Positions 24,522 to 33,012 of a stretch of 64,000 nucleotides of DNA are shown here, one piece after another. A program made the position numbers and the translations under genes. The notes under the pieces are model-generated. The model was given only the letters and a program-made list of their open reading frames with translations, did not search any database and was not told where the DNA came from. Source of the stretch: Bacillota bacterium (GTDB taxonomy: Bacteria; Bacillota_I; Bacilli_A; RF39; UBA660); assembly GCA_023460995.1 (NCBI GenBank), contig JAEWOE010000006.1, positions 806,001 through 870,000 on the forward strand, given 5' to 3'. Within the stretch, counting starts at the first letter, position 1. The number at the start of each line of letters is the position of its first letter.

Positions 24522-24788
24522 ATGAATATAGTGAAAATAGGGGCGATGTGGTGCCCAGGGTGTCTAGTTATGCATAAAGTATGGACACAAATAGAAAAAG
24601 AATATCCAGAATTAGAAATAACAACATATGATTTGGATATGGATAGTGAAGAAGTAGAAAAATATGATGTTGGAACTACACTTCCTGTAATAATTTTTTA
24701 TAAAGAAAATGTTGAATATAAAAGATTAATTGGAGAAAAAAAATATGAAGATATAAATAAAATTATTTTAGAAATGAGGAATAATTAA
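24522..24788 (+). CDS. Thioredoxin-like protein, cytoplasmic
   Basis: An 88-residue thioredoxin fold protein with active site WCPGC (Cys11, Cys14) and the cis-proline segment TTLPVIIFY near residue 64. No signal peptide, so it acts in the cytoplasm. CPGC differs from the usual CGPC and suggests an altered redox potential. The ATG at 24522 has AGGTGG five bases upstream; the in-frame GTG at 24513 lies in that site. Its stop overlaps the start of the DsbD-like gene (TAATG), so it probably donates electrons to that membrane protein. Confidence 0.85.
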   Translation: MNIVKIGAMWCPGCLVMHKVWTQIEKEYPELEITTYDLDMDSEEVEKYDVGTTLPVIIFYKENVEYKRLIGEKKYEDINKIILEMRNN

Positions 24789-26008
24789 TGAAAAAGTTTC
24801 TTAAAGCATTATTTCTATCTTTTATATTATTTATATTTCCAACATTAGTTAACGCTTCTACTTTTGATTATAAGGATCAGGTTTATGATATAGTTGAAGA
24901 AAAAGAAAGTACTAAAGTAACTGTTTATCTTTTTCATAGTAGTTCTTGTGTACATTGCAAAGCTGAAAATGCTTTCCTAAATGAACTTGCGAGTGAGTAT
25001 GGAGATAAAATTGATATAAAAAGATATGAAGTTACTTCTAGTGCAATAAATAGTAACTATATGCAGTTAGTAAAAGATAGATTTGGTTCAACGTCAACAG
25101 GCGTACCTTTTACTGTAATTGGTCAAAAATATTATGTTGGATATAGTGAAAGCATTGGTAAAACAATGAAAAATACTATTGATTCATATATTAAAAGTAT
25201 GAATAATGGTGCTTCTGATGATGATTCGGATGATAATGAAGAAGAAGTAATAGAAGAAGATAATAAAATTAATTTACCACTACTAGGTGATGTAGATGCT
25301 AAACAAGTATCACTTCCACTTGTTGCAGTGATATTAGGAACCATTGATGGTTTTAATCCATGTGCCATGTGGATTTTGCTATTCTTGATAAACATGTTAT
25401 TTAATATGAAAGATCGTAAAAAAATGTGGATACTTGGTTTTACTTTCTTATTTACTTCAGCATTTGTTTATTTTTTAGCAATGCTAGGACTTTCAGTAGT
25501 AATAGGTATGACAGCCGTAGTTTGGGTGAGAACATTAATTGCTTTTGTAGCAATTTTAGGTGGTATTGTTAACTTAAATAGTTATTTGAAAACACCTAAA
25601 GATGGATGTCATGTTGTAGATGAAAAAAAACGCAAAAAGTATTTTACAAAAATAAAGAAGTTTACTTTAGAACAAAACATGTTATTATCATTAATTGGTG
25701 TTATAACATTAGCGGCTAGTGTTAACTTAGTAGAACTTGCTTGTTCAGCAGGCTTTCCTACTATATTTATTTCTATGTTAGATTTAAATGGTATAAATGG
25801 TTTTGCTAGTATTCTTTACATATTACTTTATATAGTATTCTTCCTGATAGACGACATAGTGATATTTATAATAGCTATGACAACATTTAAAATTAGTGGT
25901 ATTACTACTAAGTATAATAGATTATCACATTTAATAGGTGGTATTATTATGATTATAATAGGATTACTACTTGTACTTAAACCAGAATGGATTATGCTTA
26001 ACTTTTAA
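24788..26008 (+). CDS. DsbD-like thiol-disulfide transporter (thioredoxin plus CcdA-like membrane domain)
   Basis: 406 residues. Signal peptide (1-23), an extracytoplasmic thioredoxin domain with SSCVHCKAE (Cys54, Cys57), an acidic linker (about 138-160), then a CcdA/DsbD-like membrane domain with redox Cys in GFNPCAMW (about 192) and ELACSAGFP (about 319). It should carry electrons from a cytoplasmic thioredoxin across the membrane to outside thiols, but with the usual C-terminal thioredoxin domain placed at the N-terminus. The overlapping thioredoxin gene upstream is the natural donor. Possible clients are the Cys-rich surface proteins in this window. Confidence 0.88.
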   Translation: MKKFLKALFLSFILFIFPTLVNASTFDYKDQVYDIVEEKESTKVTVYLFHSSSCVHCKAENAFLNELASEYGDKIDIKRYEVTSSAINSNYMQLVKDRFGSTSTGVPFTVIGQKYYVGYSESIGKTMKNTIDSYIKSMNNGASDDDSDDNEEEVIEEDNKINLPLLGDVDAKQVSLPLVAVILGTIDGFNPCAMWILLFLINMLFNMKDRKKMWILGFTFLFTSAFVYFLAMLGLSVVIGMTAVVWVRTLIAFVAILGGIVNLNSYLKTPKDGCHVVDEKKRKKYFTKIKKFTLEQNMLLSLIGVITLAASVNLVELACSAGFPTIFISMLDLNGINGFASILYILLYIVFFLIDDIVIFIIAMTTFKISGITTKYNRLSHLIGGIIMIIIGLLLVLKPEWIMLNF

Positions 26009-26024
26009 AGTTAGGCATTTTTTT
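25996..26024 (+). terminator. Terminator after the redox operon
   Basis: GCTTAACT and AGTTAGGC pair (one G-U) around the stop codon; a T run follows. Confidence 0.75.
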
Positions 26025-26057
26025 CATTTAATTAAATATAATTCTATAGGAGGTTAA

Positions 26058-27263
26058 ATGAAAAAAATATTTAAAAGTTATAGGTTTCCAATTATACTAT
26101 TAATATCTATGATATTAGGTAGTATTGTAGGAATATTTTTTCCAAATTCTGCCACTTATTTAAAACCATTTGGTGATATATTCTTAAATATGATGTTTAC
26201 CATTGTGGTTCCACTTGTATTTTTTACTATAGTTAGTAGTATAAGTAATATGAGTAGTATTAAAAAACTTAGTAAGATATTAAAAATTACTTTTCTTGTA
26301 TTTATAATAACTGGTATAATTTCAACATTAGTAATGTTGGCAACTATGTTGTTTATAGATCCAGTAGGTAATACATATATAGATTTAGTAGCAAGTGAAG
26401 TAGAAAGTATTAGTGTTTTAGATCAAATAGTTGCGGCTATTACTGTTACTGATTTTACTAGTTTACTTTCAAGAAGTCATATGCTTGCGTTAATTATATT
26501 CTCGGTAATATTTGGTATATCTCTTTGCTTAATAGAGAGAAAAGAAAAAAAAGTTGGGCATATTTTTGAAGTAATATCAAATGCATTAATGAAATTTGTT
26601 AAAATAATTATGTATTATGCACCAGTAGGTATATTTGCTTATTTTGCAGCTTTAGTAGCTGAATTTGGTCCGGAACTTATTGGTAGTTATGCAAGAAGCA
26701 TGGTTTTATATTATATTCTAACAGTTTTTTATTTCTTAATATTCTATACTGTATATGCTTATTTTAGTAAAGGAAAAGCAGGTGTAAGAAACTTTTACAA
26801 ACATATCTTTCCTTCAGTAATAACTAGTTTAGCAACGCAATCATCACTTGCTACTTTACCAACTAATTTAGATACAGCTAATAATATGAAGATAGATGAA
26901 GATGTAAGTAAAGTTGCTCTTCCAATAGGTGCGACAGTGCACATGGAAGGGTCTTGTATGGGATCTATTCTTAAAATTGTTTTCTTATTTAGTATATTTA
27001 ACTATGATTTTGTAGGAGTAGATACTTATTTAATTGCTATTTTAATCTCAGTATTAAGTGGTATAGTTATGTCAGGAATTCCTGGTGGTGGTTTAATAGG
27101 TGAAATGCTTATAGTATCACTTTATGGATTCCCACCAGAAGCCTTTGCTATAATTGCTACAATAGGATGGTTAATTGATCCACCAGCAACATTACTTAAT
27201 GTTACAGGGGATATATCATCTTCTATGATAATAGATAAATACGTAAATCCAAAAGAAGCTTAG
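26058..27263 (+). CDS. SLC1/DAACS family dicarboxylate or amino acid:cation symporter
   Basis: 401 residues with eight helices and two re-entrant loops in the GltPh/GltP pattern. The serine-rich loop is SLATQSSLATLPTNL, the helix 7 motif reads GATVHMEGSCM instead of the usual NMDGT, and helix 8 reads IDPPATLLNVTGD without the substrate Arg of dicarboxylate carriers. The fold assignment is firm, but the changed binding motifs argue against plain glutamate or aspartate; neutral amino acids or cystine are alternatives. AGGAGG precedes the ATG. Confidence 0.88.
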   Translation: MKKIFKSYRFPIILLISMILGSIVGIFFPNSATYLKPFGDIFLNMMFTIVVPLVFFTIVSSISNMSSIKKLSKILKITFLVFIITGIISTLVMLATMLFIDPVGNTYIDLVASEVESISVLDQIVAAITVTDFTSLLSRSHMLALIIFSVIFGISLCLIERKEKKVGHIFEVISNALMKFVKIIMYYAPVGIFAYFAALVAEFGPELIGSYARSMVLYYILTVFYFLIFYTVYAYFSKGKAGVRNFYKHIFPSVITSLATQSSLATLPTNLDTANNMKIDEDVSKVALPIGATVHMEGSCMGSILKIVFLFSIFNYDFVGVDTYLIAILISVLSGIVMSGIPGGGLIGEMLIVSLYGFPPEAFAIIATIGWLIDPPATLLNVTGDISSSMIIDKYVNPKEA

Positions 27264-27278
27264 GCTTCTTTTATTTTT
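27251..27278 (+). terminator. Terminator after the symporter gene
   Basis: AAAAGAAGC/GCTTCTTTT stem followed by ATTTTT, overlapping the stop. Confidence 0.8.
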
Positions 27279-27299
27279 AGTTTGAAAATAATATTTTTA

Positions 27300-27308
27300 T
27301 GTTATAAT
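27300..27308 (+). promoter_or_regulatory. Extended -10 promoter of the prepilin/BspA operon
   Basis: TGT-TATAAT 16 bases before the ATG, with AGGTGAT as ribosome site. The same TGTTATAATTAT...AGGTGATAG arrangement occurs before the prepilin at 63415. Confidence 0.65.
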
Positions 27309-27324
27309 TATTCTAGGTGATAGT

Positions 27325-27720
27325 ATGAAAAGTAAAGGGTTCACGTTAGTCGAAATTTTAGCAGTAATTACAATTATTGGTATACTTGCTTTAATAGCGG
27401 TTCCAACAGTAGATTCAATTATAAAAAGAGGTAAAGAAGACGCATATAATGTTCAGAAACAAGCAGTATTAGCAGGCTTAAAGAACTGGGCAGCTTCTAA
27501 AACTTTAACCCTTCCAACAGTAAACGGTGAAACCTTAACAGCAACTATAGGTGATTTAAAAGTAGCAGGTTTTTTAGAAGTGGAAACAAGAAATCCTATG
27601 AACGATTTATGTTTTAGTAATGACACTGTCCTTGTAGTAACAAGAAAGAATAACAATTACACATACACATTCCAAGATGAAGACAATATTGATTTTACCG
27701 AAACTTGTGAGGTAGAATAA
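27325..27720 (+). CDS. Type IV prepilin-like protein (small)
   Basis: 131 residues. Leader MKSKG followed by FTLVEILAV gives a class III prepilin-peptidase site (Gly/Phe, Glu at +5) and the hydrophobic helix to about residue 27. The globular part contains DLKVAGFLEVETRNP and a late Cys pair (DLCFSN, ETCEVE) like the disulfide loop of ComGC/PilA-type pilins. It overlaps the BspA-fusion prepilin by one base (TAATG), so the two are made together; this may be the major or minor subunit paired with that large one. Confidence 0.85.
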   Translation: MKSKGFTLVEILAVITIIGILALIAVPTVDSIIKRGKEDAYNVQKQAVLAGLKNWAASKTLTLPTVNGETLTATIGDLKVAGFLEVETRNPMNDLCFSNDTVLVVTRKNNNYTYTFQDEDNIDFTETCEVE

Positions 27721-30443
27721 TGAGAAAAGGTTTTACATTAGTCGAATTACTTGGTGTTGTAGTAATTATGGGTGTTATTGCGTTAATAGCTGTTCCCGCT
27801 GTTGATAGTGTAGTTAAAAAGAACAAAGAAAAAGCATATGATTTTACTAAAAGTACTATTATAGCAGCTTCTAAAAACTGGCTGTTAGATAATAAATCTT
27901 TACTTGATGATGGTGAAACAGTCAATGTTACTCTTGCTGATTTAAAAGAACAAGGTTACTTGGATTTTGATATTAAAAATCCTTCAAGTGGCAAATGTTT
28001 AGATAATACAATGGAGGTCTCAATAAGTAGAAATGAGAAGAAATATTCATACGCTATTATTGGAAATGAACTTGTAGATGGTAGTGATTCTGATTGCGAG
28101 ACTACAGGTAGGGCGCCTTCAATCTATCTATTAGGTTCAAATCCTCTTAATGTTGAAATAAATACACCTTTTGTTGATCCAGGCGCAAAGGCTACAGATA
28201 CAGATGGTATAGATATCACAAATAAAATTGTTAAACCAGATGTAATTGATACAAGTACACTTGCTAGTAATATAAAATATAAGTATACAATTTTATCTGA
28301 TGGTATTATAAAAACTGTAACTAGAAAAGTAAATGTAATTGATACTACAAAACCAGTAATTATTGGAGTCGCTGATACATCATTAAATACAAGTGATACT
28401 ACTTTTAATATTATGGATGGTGTAAGTGCTTCAGATAATAGCGGTGAGACAATTACTATAAAGACAAAATCGAATTTAATGTTAGGGGTTAAGGGAGAAT
28501 ATACGGTTACTTACATAGCAACTGATTCTTCAGGTAATACCACAAGTAAAACTAGAAAAATAAAGGTTGAAAAACCAGCTTATACTCTCATGGTTAGGTC
28601 ACCAGGTAACTATCTATGGAATAGTACATACCAAAACAAAATTGAATCAATTGATTTTGTTGATTATGTGGATACAACAGGATCTACTATTTCATGGGAT
28701 TTATCTGCAGCGAAAAACGGAACAATAACAGGATGGCTTATTCCAGATACGAATAATCCATCATATTATAAAATGTACATAGGTAGTACTGGATATATAT
28801 ATGCTAATCCCGATTCATCTCATTGGTTTCAAGGGTTTGAAACTCTTTATTCAATAAATTTAGATAATTTTAATACATCAAATGTGACAAACATGAGTTA
28901 TATGTTTTACGCTATGGAAGTTGTAACTAGTCTAGATTTAAGCGACTTTGTCACATCAAATGTAACAAATATGGAATGTATGTTTGCTGATACTTTTGGT
29001 TTAGAAAATTTGGATTTGAGTAGTTTTGATACATCAAAGGTAACAAGTATGAGCTTTATGTTTTGGAATGATAATTTCTACGGGTCAGTGAGTAATCTAA
29101 TTAGTTTAGATTTGAGAAGCTTTGACACATCAAATGTGACATCAGCGTTTAGAATGTTTTCTGGTTTAACTAAATTGACTAGTTTAGATTTGAGTAGTTT
29201 TGATACATCAAAAATAACTAACATGGGTTCTATGTTTTCCTCTATGACAAGTCTAAAGTATTTAAATGTGAGTAATTTTGACACATCAAATGTCAATCAT
29301 ATGAGTGGTATGTTTTCTGGTGCAAGTGGTCTAACTAGTTTGAATTTAAGCAATTTTAACACATCAAATGTAACAGACATGAGTGGTATGTTTTCTGGTG
29401 CAAGTGGTCTAACTAGTTTGAATTTAAGCAATTTTGATACATCAAAAGTAACTAGTATGTATGGTATGTTTTCTGGTGCAAGTAGTCTAACTAGTTTAAA
29501 TATAAGCAGTTTTGATACATCAAAAGTAACTAGTATGGGGGAGATGTTTAGTTCTGCAAGCAGTCTAACTAATTTGAACTTAAGCAATTTTGATACATCA
29601 AGCGTAACTAGTATGAGTGGTATGTTTCGTTCTGCAAGTAAGCTAACAAGTTTAGATTTAAGTAGTTTTGATACATCAAACGTATCTAGTATGAGTGGTA
29701 TGTTTAGTGATGCAAGTAGTTTAATAAGCTTAGATTTAAGTAGTTTTGACACATCAAAAGTTACCAGTATGTCTTTTATGTTTAGTTATGCAAACAAATT
29801 AGTAAACCTAAATGTAAGTAATTTTAATACTTCAAATGTAGTAGATATGCGAGGCATGTTTCGTCATACATCAAGTTTAGTTGATTTAAATGTAAGTAAC
29901 TTTAATACATCAAAAGTAAACGATATGAGTGAAATGTTTTATTATTCTAGCAGTATAACTAGTCTAAACTTAAGCAACTTTAATACATCAAGCGTAACTA
30001 GTATGAGTAGTATGTTTAGCTCTGCAAGCAATTTAACAAGTTTAGATTTAAGTAGTTTTAATACATCTAATGTTACTTATATGTATGAAATGTTCAGTTT
30101 TACAACTAAATTAACAAGTTTAAACTTAAGTAGTTTTAACACTTCAAATGTTACCAGCATGAGATCAATGTTTTCTAGAACAAATAGTTTAGTAAGTTTA
30201 AATATAGTTAATTTTGATACATCAAAAGTAACTGATATGAGTAACATGTTTAGTTATTCAACTAGTTTAACTAATCTTGATTTAAGTAATTTTAATACAA
30301 CAAAAGTAACAAATATGAATTATATGTTCAATTATTCTAATAATTTAACTACTATTTATGTAGGAAGCAATTGGACAACTACTGGTGCGACAACTGTTAA
30401 CATGTTCTATGGTTGTGGCACATCAACTGTAACACCAAAATAA
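27720..30443 (+). CDS. Prepilin-like protein with DUF5011 and 19 BspA/DUF285 repeats
   Basis: 907 residues. MRKG-FTLVELLGV is a prepilin leader, and residues 1-120 resemble the small prepilin before it (same DLK-x2-GYL and Cys pattern). Then come one or two DUF5011/Ig-like domains (about 130-285), a short linker domain with GYIYANPDSSHWF, and 19 copies of a 26-residue repeat of the form MSxMFxxxxxLxxLDLSxFDTSNVTN (about 390-890), the BspA/DUF285 leucine-rich type, ending with NMFYGC. BspA repeats mediate binding to host matrix in other bacteria. A pilin-mounted BspA ladder is an unusual design. Confidence 0.88.
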   Translation: MRKGFTLVELLGVVVIMGVIALIAVPAVDSVVKKNKEKAYDFTKSTIIAASKNWLLDNKSLLDDGETVNVTLADLKEQGYLDFDIKNPSSGKCLDNTMEVSISRNEKKYSYAIIGNELVDGSDSDCETTGRAPSIYLLGSNPLNVEINTPFVDPGAKATDTDGIDITNKIVKPDVIDTSTLASNIKYKYTILSDGIIKTVTRKVNVIDTTKPVIIGVADTSLNTSDTTFNIMDGVSASDNSGETITIKTKSNLMLGVKGEYTVTYIATDSSGNTTSKTRKIKVEKPAYTLMVRSPGNYLWNSTYQNKIESIDFVDYVDTTGSTISWDLSAAKNGTITGWLIPDTNNPSYYKMYIGSTGYIYANPDSSHWFQGFETLYSINLDNFNTSNVTNMSYMFYAMEVVTSLDLSDFVTSNVTNMECMFADTFGLENLDLSSFDTSKVTSMSFMFWNDNFYGSVSNLISLDLRSFDTSNVTSAFRMFSGLTKLTSLDLSSFDTSKITNMGSMFSSMTSLKYLNVSNFDTSNVNHMSGMFSGASGLTSLNLSNFNTSNVTDMSGMFSGASGLTSLNLSNFDTSKVTSMYGMFSGASSLTSLNISSFDTSKVTSMGEMFSSASSLTNLNLSNFDTSSVTSMSGMFRSASKLTSLDLSSFDTSNVSSMSGMFSDASSLISLDLSSFDTSKVTSMSFMFSYANKLVNLNVSNFNTSNVVDMRGMFRHTSSLVDLNVSNFNTSKVNDMSEMFYYSSSITSLNLSNFNTSSVTSMSSMFSSASNLTSLDLSSFNTSNVTYMYEMFSFTTKLTSLNLSSFNTSNVTSMRSMFSRTNSLVSLNIVNFDTSKVTDMSNMFSYSTSLTNLDLSNFNTTKVTNMNYMFNYSNNLTTIYVGSNWTTTGATTVNMFYGCGTSTVTPK
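28893..30420 (+). repeat. 78-bp tandem coding repeats (BspA/DUF285)
   Basis: Nineteen units of 26 codons, each beginning at the ATG of MSxMF. Most differ at several positions, but the copies at 29301 and 29379 are identical for 57 bases, showing recent duplication or gene conversion. Two early units carry insertions of a few codons. Confidence 0.85.
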
Positions 30444-30514
30444 TATTCAAATAATAATTTTTTAATCTTTTATTCGTGTTTATGATATAATAAAAATATG
30501 ATAGGGTGTGTATT

Positions 30515-31084
30515 ATGAAGAAAGTTTTAAATGTTAAGAATATAAAAAACATTAAAAACATTAGAAGTATTTTATTAACGTCTTTAGCTGTAGTATTAGT
30601 ATTAATTTCTGTATTTACTTTAATTGTAATTAAAAGTGATTATTCTTTCGAACTAAAATTTAATAATGAAGAATTCAGTTTCTTTAATGATGAAACACTA
30701 TACTTTAATAGCGCTGTTGATATAGATTTTGCTGGTAAAGGTTATACCACAAAATTAAACGGTGATAAGATTAAAAATAATATGACAATTACGGAAGATG
30801 GCATATATATTTTAGAAATCTCTAAGCTAATTAAGCACTACTCAGTAACGATTAAAATTGACAGTAATCCTGATATATATTTGATAGATAATGGTGGTAA
30901 TATAATACATAATTATTTATCAAATTGTAATCCATTTAAAGTTGTAAAAACTAGTGATGATGTCAGTGTATATGTAAATAACATTGCTTATACAAACGAT
31001 ACTGTTATAGATGAAGCTAATAATTATTTAGTTACTACTGATGATAATATATATACTGTAAATATAATAAGTTTAGATAATTAG
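30515..31084 (+). CDS. Membrane-anchored hypothetical protein with Ig-like segment
   Basis: About 189 residues. The first 20 residues repeat an (K)NIKNI pattern and are basic; a single helix (about 23-46) follows, and the rest is outside. The segment ITEDGIYILEISKLIKHYSVTIKID resembles the end of bacterial Ig-like domains. No named family recognised. The start is the ATG at 30515, with AGGGTG upstream; the in-frame GTG at 30506 lies in that site. Placed between the BspA-prepilin and murD; probably a surface protein. Confidence 0.65.
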   Translation: MKKVLNVKNIKNIKNIRSILLTSLAVVLVLISVFTLIVIKSDYSFELKFNNEEFSFFNDETLYFNSAVDIDFAGKGYTTKLNGDKIKNNMTITEDGIYILEISKLIKHYSVTIKIDSNPDIYLIDNGGNIIHNYLSNCNPFKVVKTSDDVSVYVNNIAYTNDTVIDEANNYLVTTDDNIYTVNIISLDN

Positions 31085-31140
31085 AGGAATAAGTAAAAAA
31101 CTTTCTGTTTAATGATATAATTAAATAGGAGGTTTTTTCT

Positions 31141-32469
31141 ATGTATAACGATAAAAAAATATTGATTCTTGGTATGGCAAGAAGTGGCTATGAAGTTGCA
31201 AAACTTTTAAGTAAGTATGGTAATGATATAACTATAACGGATATGAAAGAACAAGATCCAAAACAAGTTAGTGAACTAATAGATTTAGGTGTAAAGTATA
31301 TAATTACTGATAAACCAGAAAGTTTATTAGATGATACATATAATTTACTTGTCAAAAATCCAGGTATTATTAAAACTCATCCTTGCGTAGTTAAAGCAAG
31401 AGAACTTAATATAAAAGTAATTAATGAACTTGAGGTAGCTTATTCATTTTTACCTAAAGTAAAAATAGTTGGTATTACAGGTTCAAATGGTAAAACAACT
31501 ACTACTACTATAATTTATAATATACTTAAAAAAGCCGGCATTTCTGCTTATTTAGGTGGTAATATAGGTTATCCTTTATCTTCACTAGTGGGAACTGTCA
31601 AAGACGGTGATACTTTGATACTAGAAATCTCAGATCATCAACTTACTGACATGTATAATTTTAAAACAGATATAAGTGTTCTAACTAATTTATATCAAAA
31701 TCATTTGGATTTTCATGGCAGTTATGATGTTTATAAAGAAATGAAGAAAAGAATATTTAATCATCATACTAAGAATGAAATAGCTATTATAAATATGGGT
31801 TCTAGTGATTCACTTGAACTAACTAAAGATATAGATAGTACTAAAATTTATTTTTCAGCTAACATAAAGTGTGATTGTTATCTTGAAGATAATTACATTG
31901 TTTATAAAGATGAAAAAATTATATGTCTAGATGATATAAAAATGCAAGGATTACATAACTATGAGAATGCTATGTGCGCTATTATGGTAGTAAAAGAGTT
32001 TGGAGTATCTAATGATATTATAAAATCTATTCTTCTTACATTTGGTGGAGTTGAACATCGTATGGAGTATGTTAGAACTTATAAGGAAAGAGATTTCTAT
32101 AATGACAGTAAATCTACTAATGTTGATTCTACCATTATAGCTTTAAATTCTTTTAATAGACCTACTGTGTTAATTATGGGAGGACTCGATAGAGGACACT
32201 CTTTCGACGATTTAAAAGGGCATATTCAAAATGTTAGATATGTAATTTGTTATGGTGAAACTAAAGAGAGAATATACTCTTGGTGTAAAGAAAATGGTAT
32301 AGAGTGTATTATTACAAATAGTTTAATTGAAGCAACTACTGAAGCATGGAATAAATCAAAAGAGAAGGACATCATTCTTTTGTCGCCAGCTTGTGCTTCA
32401 TGGGATCAATATGAGCGTTTTGAAGACCGTGGTGATGAGTTTAAAAATGAAGTTTATAGAATAAAATAG
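31141..32469 (+). CDS. murD: UDP-N-acetylmuramoyl-L-alanine--D-glutamate ligase
   Basis: Adds D-glutamate to UDP-MurNAc-L-Ala in peptidoglycan synthesis. ATP-binding GITGSNGKTTTT (about residues 113-124), the Mur ligase blocks with NHLDFHGSYDVY and FNDSKSTN-like FYNDSKSTNVDST, and the C-terminal LLSPACASWDQYERFEDRGDEF typical of MurD are all present. 442 residues is normal. AGGAGG precedes the ATG. It stands outside a dcw cluster: no mraY, murG or ftsW is adjacent, and a terminator follows. It shows that the organism makes peptidoglycan. Confidence 0.96.
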   Translation: MYNDKKILILGMARSGYEVAKLLSKYGNDITITDMKEQDPKQVSELIDLGVKYIITDKPESLLDDTYNLLVKNPGIIKTHPCVVKARELNIKVINELEVAYSFLPKVKIVGITGSNGKTTTTTIIYNILKKAGISAYLGGNIGYPLSSLVGTVKDGDTLILEISDHQLTDMYNFKTDISVLTNLYQNHLDFHGSYDVYKEMKKRIFNHHTKNEIAIINMGSSDSLELTKDIDSTKIYFSANIKCDCYLEDNYIVYKDEKIICLDDIKMQGLHNYENAMCAIMVVKEFGVSNDIIKSILLTFGGVEHRMEYVRTYKERDFYNDSKSTNVDSTIIALNSFNRPTVLIMGGLDRGHSFDDLKGHIQNVRYVICYGETKERIYSWCKENGIECIITNSLIEATTEAWNKSKEKDIILLSPACASWDQYERFEDRGDEFKNEVYRIK

Positions 32470-32491
32470 ATAGCCGTATGACTATCTTTTT
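32468..32491 (+). terminator. Terminator after murD
   Basis: AGATAG/CTATCT stem followed by TTTTATTT. Confidence 0.65.
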
Positions 32492-32550
32492 ATTTGATTT
32501 GATTGACTACCCTAGATATATATTATATAATTTAAATAGTAGGTGGTAAC

Positions 32551-32928
32551 ATGAAGAATAATAAGGGTTTTACATTAATTGAACTTATGGGTATTTTAGT
32601 AGTAATGGCAGTGATTTTTGGTATTGCCTATCCTGTTTATACTGAAATAACTAAACAAAATAAAGATGATTTATTTAGAGATAATTTAAGAAATGCAATA
32701 TCTATTATTAGAACTATAAATGTAGTTGAATTTCAGGAGACAAATGGTTGTTTAAAAAACATTGAAACTAAAGGTACTAAACTTACTGGAAGCTGGGAAC
32801 TTTCTGAAGATACTATCATTATTCATAATGTTAGCGATGGTATTAGATCAATAATAAATTTATCAGAAGATAAATTAAATAAAAATTTTAATGTAGAAAG
32901 ACAGGCACTGGCAGAGACTTGTAGTTAA
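32551..32928 (+). CDS. Type IV prepilin-like protein (small)
   Basis: 125 residues. Leader MKNNKG then FTLIELMGI gives a prepilin site with Glu at +5 and a hydrophobic helix. The remaining 95 residues include NGCLKNIETKGTKLTG and a C-terminal ETCS, so one possible disulfide (Cys near 66 and at 124). It stands alone with AGGTGG as ribosome site and a weak hairpin after it. Similar in size to the prepilin at 27325 but only the N-terminal third is alike. Confidence 0.82.
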   Translation: MKNNKGFTLIELMGILVVMAVIFGIAYPVYTEITKQNKDDLFRDNLRNAISIIRTINVVEFQETNGCLKNIETKGTKLTGSWELSEDTIIIHNVSDGIRSIINLSEDKLNKNFNVERQALAETCS

Positions 32929-32977
32929 AATAAATAAGCATTTATAAGGCTTTTTTGTTTGATTAAAAAAATAAACA

Positions 32978-32986
32978 TGATATAAT
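32978..32986 (+). promoter_or_regulatory. Extended -10 promoter of ftsK
   Basis: TGA-TATAAT, 26 bases before the ATG. Confidence 0.6.
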
Positions 32987-33012
32987 TATGGTAGTGAAAG
33001 TAGGTTGAAGTT

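Noticed and set aside
29078..29752. Long minus-strand open frames opposite the BspA repeats
   Set aside because: They are regular shadows of the 78-bp coding repeats, with a repetitive FDVSKLLKSKLV pattern, no ribosome sites and no promoter.
28893..30420. Regularly spaced repeats resembling a CRISPR array
   Set aside because: The repeats are 78-base coding units without unique spacers and encode BspA-type leucine-rich repeats.
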